Assembly: GCA_003022505.1 (NCBI GenBank)
Contig: PXTQ01000124.1
Span: 1 to 39,717 of the forward strand
Source: Bacteroidetes bacterium QS_8_64_10
GTDB taxonomy: Bacteria > Bacteroidota > Rhodothermia > Rhodothermales > Salinibacteraceae
Reading direction: 5' to 3'
Length of the DNA: 39,717 nt
Under the pieces are notes generated by a model. That model had not been told where the DNA came from. It saw only the letters and a program-made list of their open reading frames with translations, and did no database searches. The translations under genes were made by a program, and so were the position numbers. Below are positions 35,476 to 39,717 of this stretch, piece by piece; the first letter of the stretch is position 1; every line of letters begins with the position of its first letter.

Positions 35476-37165
35476 TTACTTGTTGTCGTTGCCACTCGTT
35501 GTCGGAGTGGGCGTGAGCTTAGTGCTCCGCTGCTGGGCGCCTTGCTCGCCGGCGTCGGAGATGCGAGCCAGCCTCTCGGCGCGCTCCCAGTGCCGAAGCG
35601 CCTCCTGCAGCTCGGCGTCTACCTTGTTGTAGATCGGGTACTGCGCCCCCGCGCCGTACAACTGACGCGCCACGTACGATTTCAGCCAGGTGCGGAAGAA
35701 CGCTGTGTTCGCGCGCACGTCCTGCGCCGCAAAGACGCCTTCCTCGATGTTGACGGAATCAGGGTTCTGGGTCAGGTCGAAGTCGTCGCGGCTCTTGGCG
35801 TAGCCGAAGAACTGATTGATCACGTCGGAGCTGACGGAGTAGTTGTTCACGTACTCGTTCTGCCGCTCGCTCCACTCGTTGCGAAGCCCATCCTCGTTGC
35901 GCAAGAACCAGTCGCGGGCGAGCAGGTCGAGGCCGTTTTGCCGGGCCACCTTCACGAGCTTCGCCTCGGTGCTGTCGTGCGGGATGAAGTAGTCCGGCAG
36001 GATGCCGCCTCCGCCGAAGACCGTGCGCCCGTGCTCGGTCTGGTACGTCAGCGAGTCGGGCACGCTCTTGCGGTATTCGCTCACGTTGTAAGCCGTCTCG
36101 CCGAGCGACTCGAACTTGTTCTCGTAGTACTCCTTCTTGTCGCCGTCCTCGTAGGGCGTCTGGATGAGGCGGCCCGACGGCGTGTGGTAGCGGGAGACGG
36201 TCATCTGCAGGACGCTGCCGTCCGAAAGCTGAAACGGGTGCTGAACGAGGCCCTTGCCGAAGGTGCGCTGCCCCACGATCAGGGCGCGGTCGTGATCCTG
36301 CAGGGCACCGGCTACGATCTCGGAGGCCGAGGCCGATTCCTCGTTCACGAGCACGATCACAGGCTTGCTTTCCACCGGGTCGTCGCTCGACGAGGAGTAC
36401 GATTCGTTGTAATCTTCGTTGCGGCCCTCCGTGTACACGACGGTCTGATCGCCCTTCAGCATGTCGTCCGCCATCGAGATGGCCGCATCCATGACGCCGC
36501 CGGGGTTGCTGCGCAGGTCCAGCACGAGGCGCTGCATCCCCTTCTCGTCCAGCTTGGTGACAGCCTTGCGAAACTCGTCGGGCGTGGTCTTGGCGAAGCG
36601 GCTGACGCGCACGTACCCGGTCTTCGCGTCCTCCATCATGTGGGCCGAGTTGACCGTCTTGAGCGGAATCTTGCCGCGCTCAATGGTGAAGTGAATCGGC
36701 TCGTTGCGCCCGCTGCGCTTCACGGTCACGTCGACCTCCGTACCGATCTCGCCCTTGAGGTGCTTCCGCACTTCGTTGGAGGAGAAGCCGATGGCCGAGG
36801 AGTCGTTGACGGCGATGATACGGTCTCCAGCCATTACGCCCACCTCCTCGGACGGGCCGCCGGGGATCGTCGAGATGACGCGCGCGGTGTCGTCGGGCAC
36901 GTCGCTCGACGCGCTTGGCGGAAATATACGAGGAATGCGGGTCCAGCTCTTCCAGCATCCCGTCGATGGCCTTCTTCGCTATGTTTTCGGAGTCGACCTT
37001 CTCCACATACTGCTTGTCGATGATGCGGAAGGCTTCGTTCAGCTTGCGAAGCTGCGCGAGCGTGTCGTCGTCGCCGAGGCTCGCTTCCAGCTTCATGCCC
37101 AGCCCCGTGCCGATGACGAGCAGGAGCAGGGCGGAGATGAGGTACAGCGTTTTTTTATTACGCAT
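35476..37165 (-). pseudogene. S41 C-terminal processing peptidase, internally deleted with frame change
   Basis: A CtpA/Prc-type periplasmic serine peptidase. From ATG 37165 comes a signal-anchor (LYLISALLLLVIGTGLGMKL), then a helical domain (RIIDKQYVEKVDSENIAKKA, MLEELDPHSSYISAKRVER). After the frame change at about 36901-36910 comes VPDDTARVISTIPGGPSEE, a PDZ domain with GVMAGDRIIAVNDSSAIG. The protease core has LRSNPGGVMDAA, the catalytic Ser in NEESASASEIVAGAL and the Lys in QRTFGKGLVQHPF. The helix-to-PDZ linker (EGDFEGIGI-like in relatives), about 25-30 residues, is missing. All catalytic residues remain in the second frame. C-terminal region after about codon 300 is a family extension (KESARDWFLRNEDGLRNEW-like helices). 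Confidence 0.82.
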
Positions 37166-37359
37166 TGGCGAGGGACGTTCGTTAAGAGTCAGTGATAGCG
37201 GGCGCGACGCTGCAAGTCTAACCGCAACGCCGGCTTGAAGGTCCGTGCGACCTCTGCCAGCTGCAATAACTTTGCCGAATGGTGAGCCGTCGAGCGGGTT
37301 GCTGAAATCGACCGGGGTAGATAACGCAAGTTGTGCCTTGCCGAAATGATGTTGCCTCA

Positions 37360-37455
37360 CGACGGCGGACCGCGGACGGCAGACCGCGCCCCATCATGGA
37401 ACCAACTCTCACAATCCGAGAACGGCGGCCAGCGGCGGTCCGCCGTCTGCCGATC
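37360..37455. repeat. Short tandem repeat dyad, 7-bp GGACCGC units
   Basis: CGACGGC, GGACCGC, GGACGGC and AGACCGC (37360-37387) face the inverse array GCGGTCC, GCCGTCT, GCCGATC (37435-37455). The two arms can pair around a spacer of 47 bases. Confidence 0.8.
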
Positions 37456-37488
37456 ACCGGCTTCTTGGCTACATGACACACAACTAAT

Positions 37489-37524
37489 GAGGTGACATGC
37501 TAAATCACGTACATGTCGCGCCTC
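37489..37524. repeat. Imperfect hairpin
   Basis: GAGG-t-GACATG (37489-37499) and CATGTC-gcg-CCTC (37512-37524) form two short stems with a bulge and a 12-base loop. Confidence 0.4.
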
Positions 37525-37651
37525 AACAGTATTCTTTCTCTTCTGAGGAATCATCCGGCAAGAGCAGACCTAACTGAACGGAACGCCAAGCGTGCACAGT
37601 CGTTTCGAGAGTCTATCCTCGGTTCCTGACAAAAACTGGACCGTAGAATGG

Positions 37652-37742
37652 CCCACAGATCTACGCGGATAAAACGGATAAATGTGGCTTGTTATCCCGC
37701 TATTTGATGTGATATTCCCCCTCTAATCCGCGCCTGTCTGTG
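37652..37742. repeat. CACAGAT...GCGGAT repeat dyad
   Basis: The left arm (37652-37687) has CACAGATCTACGCGGATAA and a second GGATAA word; the right arm (37721-37742) is the inverse, TAATCCGCGCCTGTCTGTG. Pairing is about 15 of 22 positions. The left word resembles the CACAGATT-ACGCGGATT words found between genes in many bacteria. Confidence 0.65.
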
Positions 37743-37854
37743 TGCGCTTTTTTGTCGCGTACACGAAAGGAATCTGCCTGTCACGCTCATCAACTCACTC
37801 CGCCTATTTTCAACGCTACGACGCTCGCTCGCTTTTCGTCGTATCACCGTTCTT

Positions 37855-39717
37855 ATGCGTTGCCGCAATAGGTTCGCGTGCCGGCTGACTATCCTCGCCG
37901 GCCTCCTCGCCGCTGCCGTCGCCCCGCTCTCCGCTCACGCACAGGGCTGGGGCACGCTCGAAGGGCGCGTCACGAGCGCCGAGGATCAGGGGCCGGTTCC
38001 CGGCGCGTCCGTCCTGGTGGCCGGCACCAACTTCGGCACCGCCGCCGGCGGAGACGGCGCCTACGAGCTGAGCATTCCCGAAGGCGAGTACGTCATTCGC
38101 ATCACGGCGCTCGGCTACGAGGCGCACGTCGACACCGTTGTGCTGCGCCGCGACGAGACGACCCGCCTGAATGCCGCGCTCGAACGGTCGGTGGAGGAGA
38201 TCGAGGAGCTGACCGTGAGAGACTCGACCGTCGTGCGGGACGCCGGCGTCTACGAACTCGATCCGGAGGACGTGCGCGACATGCCCTCGCCCATCAACGA
38301 CGCGCTGCGCGCCCTGAAGGTGCTGCCGGGCGTGGCGACCAACAGCGAGTTGTCGAACCAGTATTCAGTGCGCGGCGGCGGCTTCAACGAGAATTTAATT
38401 TTTGTAAACGGCTTCGAGGTGTTCTTGCCGTTTCGCCCGCGCCAGGGCGAGCAGGAGGGCCTGAGCCTCGTCAATCCGGGGCTGGCCGAGCAGGTGACGT
38501 TTTACACGGGCGGCTTCCCGCCGCGTTACGGCGGTAAGCTCTCCTCGGCGCTGGACGTGCAGTACGTGACGCCGCGCGACCAGGAGTTGCACGGTTCGGC
38601 CTACGCCTCGCTGATGGGCGCGGGCGCTACCGTCAGCGGCGGCGCGCTTGACGGGCGGCTCGGCACGGCGCTCTCGGTGCGCAGCGCAAGCAACGGGCGG
38701 CTCTTCGGCACGCAGGAGCTGGAAGGCAACTACCGCGCCGACTTCAACGACGTGCAGGGGTTGCTCAACTTCAAGCTGGCCGATGGGCATCGCCTCCAGA
38801 CACTCGGCATGTGGGCCGACTACGACTATCGCCTGAAGCCCGACAACCGTCGTTCCTACTTTGGCATCGTCAGCCTCAATCCCGAACTCTCCGATACGGA
38901 TCTCAAATCGCTTCAGACCAGCTACGACGACGACTCCTTCGAGCGCGACGGCTACGAGACGCGCTTCGGGGGCGTGCGCCTCGAAAACCGGCTCTCCAAC
39001 CGGCTGCGCATCGAGCACGACCTCGCTTATTTTCAGACCATTGAGACGGAAGAGCTTTTCGTCAGCGGCGCCTCGACGCTCACGCAGGTCAACCAGGGGG
39101 GCACGCCCATCCGCCGCATCGAGTCGGGCACGCAAACCGACGCAGCGGACAACCGCGTGAGCGTGCGCTCGCTGACCGGCAAGGGGCGCTACCGCTACAC
39201 CGCCGGTCGCCACGCCGCCGAGGCGGGCTGGAGCCTGCGGCGCTTCCGCTTCGAGGACCGCCTCCGCGAGAAGACCGTGCTCAAAAATGCGGAGGTGTTC
39301 AACGTCGACGGCACCCTCGATACGACGTATCAACGCACCGTCGTCGACAGCCTCTACGACGACGCTCGCCTCAACGCGACGAAGGCCGGTGCGTACGTGC
39401 AAGACGCTACCAGCTTTCTGAACGACCGGTTCGTGCTCACCGCCGGGGTGCGCGCCGACTACTTTTCGTTTAACGACGAGTGGACCGCCTCCCCGCGTCT
39501 CTCGGCGCGCTATGAGCTTACTGACCGGACGACCCTGATGGGATCGGTGGGCCTCTACCATCAGGCCCCCACCTACCGCGAGTTTCGCGGGCAGACGCAA
39601 GTCGTCGCCAACATCGACAGCAACCTGAACCGCAATCTCGAAGCGCAGCGCTCGCTTCAGTTTGTGCTGGGCGGCGAGCACTTCGTGCCCTCGAAGCGCC
39701 TCTACCTGCGCGCCGAG
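37855..39717 (+). CDS. TonB-dependent receptor with carboxypeptidase-regulatory-like domain, 3' end outside the window
   Basis: At least 621 residues, open to the right edge. A signal peptide (CRLTILAGLLAAAVAPLSAHAQ, about 8-30) is followed by a CarboxypepD_reg-like beta-sandwich (GTLEGRVTSAEDQGPVPGASV...GEYVIRITALGYEAH, about 33-105). Then comes a plug domain with VRDMPSPINDALRALKVLPG, YSVRGGGFNENLIFVNGFEV and TGGFPPRYGGKLSSALDV (about 135-235), and the start of the barrel with many aromatic strand ends. This layout is typical of Bacteroidota/Rhodothermota SusC/FecA-like transporters that bring large substrates across the outer membrane with TonB energy. No SusD-like partner is seen before it. 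ATG at 37855 gives a complete signal peptide. Substrate unknown. Confidence 0.9.
   Translation, partial: MRCRNRFACRLTILAGLLAAAVAPLSAHAQGWGTLEGRVTSAEDQGPVPGASVLVAGTNFGTAAGGDGAYELSIPEGEYVIRITALGYEAHVDTVVLRRDETTRLNAALERSVEEIEELTVRDSTVVRDAGVYELDPEDVRDMPSPINDALRALKVLPGVATNSELSNQYSVRGGGFNENLIFVNGFEVFLPFRPRQGEQEGLSLVNPGLAEQVTFYTGGFPPRYGGKLSSALDVQYVTPRDQELHGSAYASLMGAGATVSGGALDGRLGTALSVRSASNGRLFGTQELEGNYRADFNDVQGLLNFKLADGHRLQTLGMWADYDYRLKPDNRRSYFGIVSLNPELSDTDLKSLQTSYDDDSFERDGYETRFGGVRLENRLSNRLRIEHDLAYFQTIETEELFVSGASTLTQVNQGGTPIRRIESGTQTDAADNRVSVRSLTGKGRYRYTAGRHAAEAGWSLRRFRFEDRLREKTVLKNAEVFNVDGTLDTTYQRTVVDSLYDDARLNATKAGAYVQDATSFLNDRFVLTAGVRADYFSFNDEWTASPRLSARYELTDRTTLMGSVGLYHQAPTYREFRGQTQVVANIDSNLNRNLEAQRSLQFVLGGEHFVPSKRLYLRAE

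Larger units (their letters stand above)
37166..37854. other. Intergenic region with several repeat dyads
   Basis: No gene is supported in these 689 bases between the divergent S41 peptidase and TonB receptor genes. It contains dyads at 37360-37455 and 37652-37742, and a hairpin at 37489-37524. Open frames here consist of the repeats or lack protein-like sequence. Confidence 0.6.

Overview
The window looks like a GC-rich chromosome fragment from the FCB group, most likely a Rhodothermota/Salinibacter-type bacterium. The reasons are a SprA-type outer-membrane translocation protein, a TonB-dependent receptor with an N-terminal carboxypeptidase-regulatory domain, and several genes without a Shine-Dalgarno sequence. 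No rRNA, tRNA, CRISPR array, phage or intact insertion sequence was seen. The taxonomic call is inference.

Layout. 1-8.4 kb is housekeeping: holA start, a DinB-like protein, nuoI, purQ, a rhomboid protease, a UPF0182 membrane protein and a bacterial-PH-domain membrane protein. 8.5-22.5 kb is an exopolysaccharide/O-antigen locus: Wzz-like chain-length regulator, Wzy-like polymerase, Wzx-like flippase, a broken small gene, three GT4 glycosyltransferases, one GT-A-like glycosyltransferase, an HTTM-like membrane protein with a small overlapping partner, a secreted GH16-like enzyme on the opposite strand, and a sugar-nucleotide epimerase. 22.7-27.4 kb is again housekeeping: tsaD, a secreted beta-rich protein, rsfS, a lipoprotein, DUF423, a hypothetical protein and lipB. 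27.6-37.2 kb holds a huge sprA and an S41 C-terminal processing peptidase, both on the minus strand. The window ends inside a TonB-dependent receptor.

Two features stand out. First, at least five genes (PH-domain protein, tsaD, sprA at three places, S41 peptidase, probably the small gene at 12.6 kb) lack internal segments that their families normally carry, usually with a reading-frame change at the join. Two joins share the same 10-mer and two others the same 9-mer. Because tsaD is normally essential, an assembly or consensus artefact must be excluded before calling these real. Second, many gaps between genes contain degenerate short tandem repeats with a 7-, 8- or 9-bp period. Each array has its own unit, and several have a second array in inverse orientation. 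One array runs through the wzz/wzy stop-start overlap and supplies coding sequence; another lies just upstream of lipB.

How the genes work together: Wzz, Wzy and Wzx plus the glycosyltransferases form a Wzx/Wzy-dependent polysaccharide pathway. SprA is the type IX secretion translocon, and the receptor is a TonB-type outer-membrane importer. The rest are single-copy core functions.
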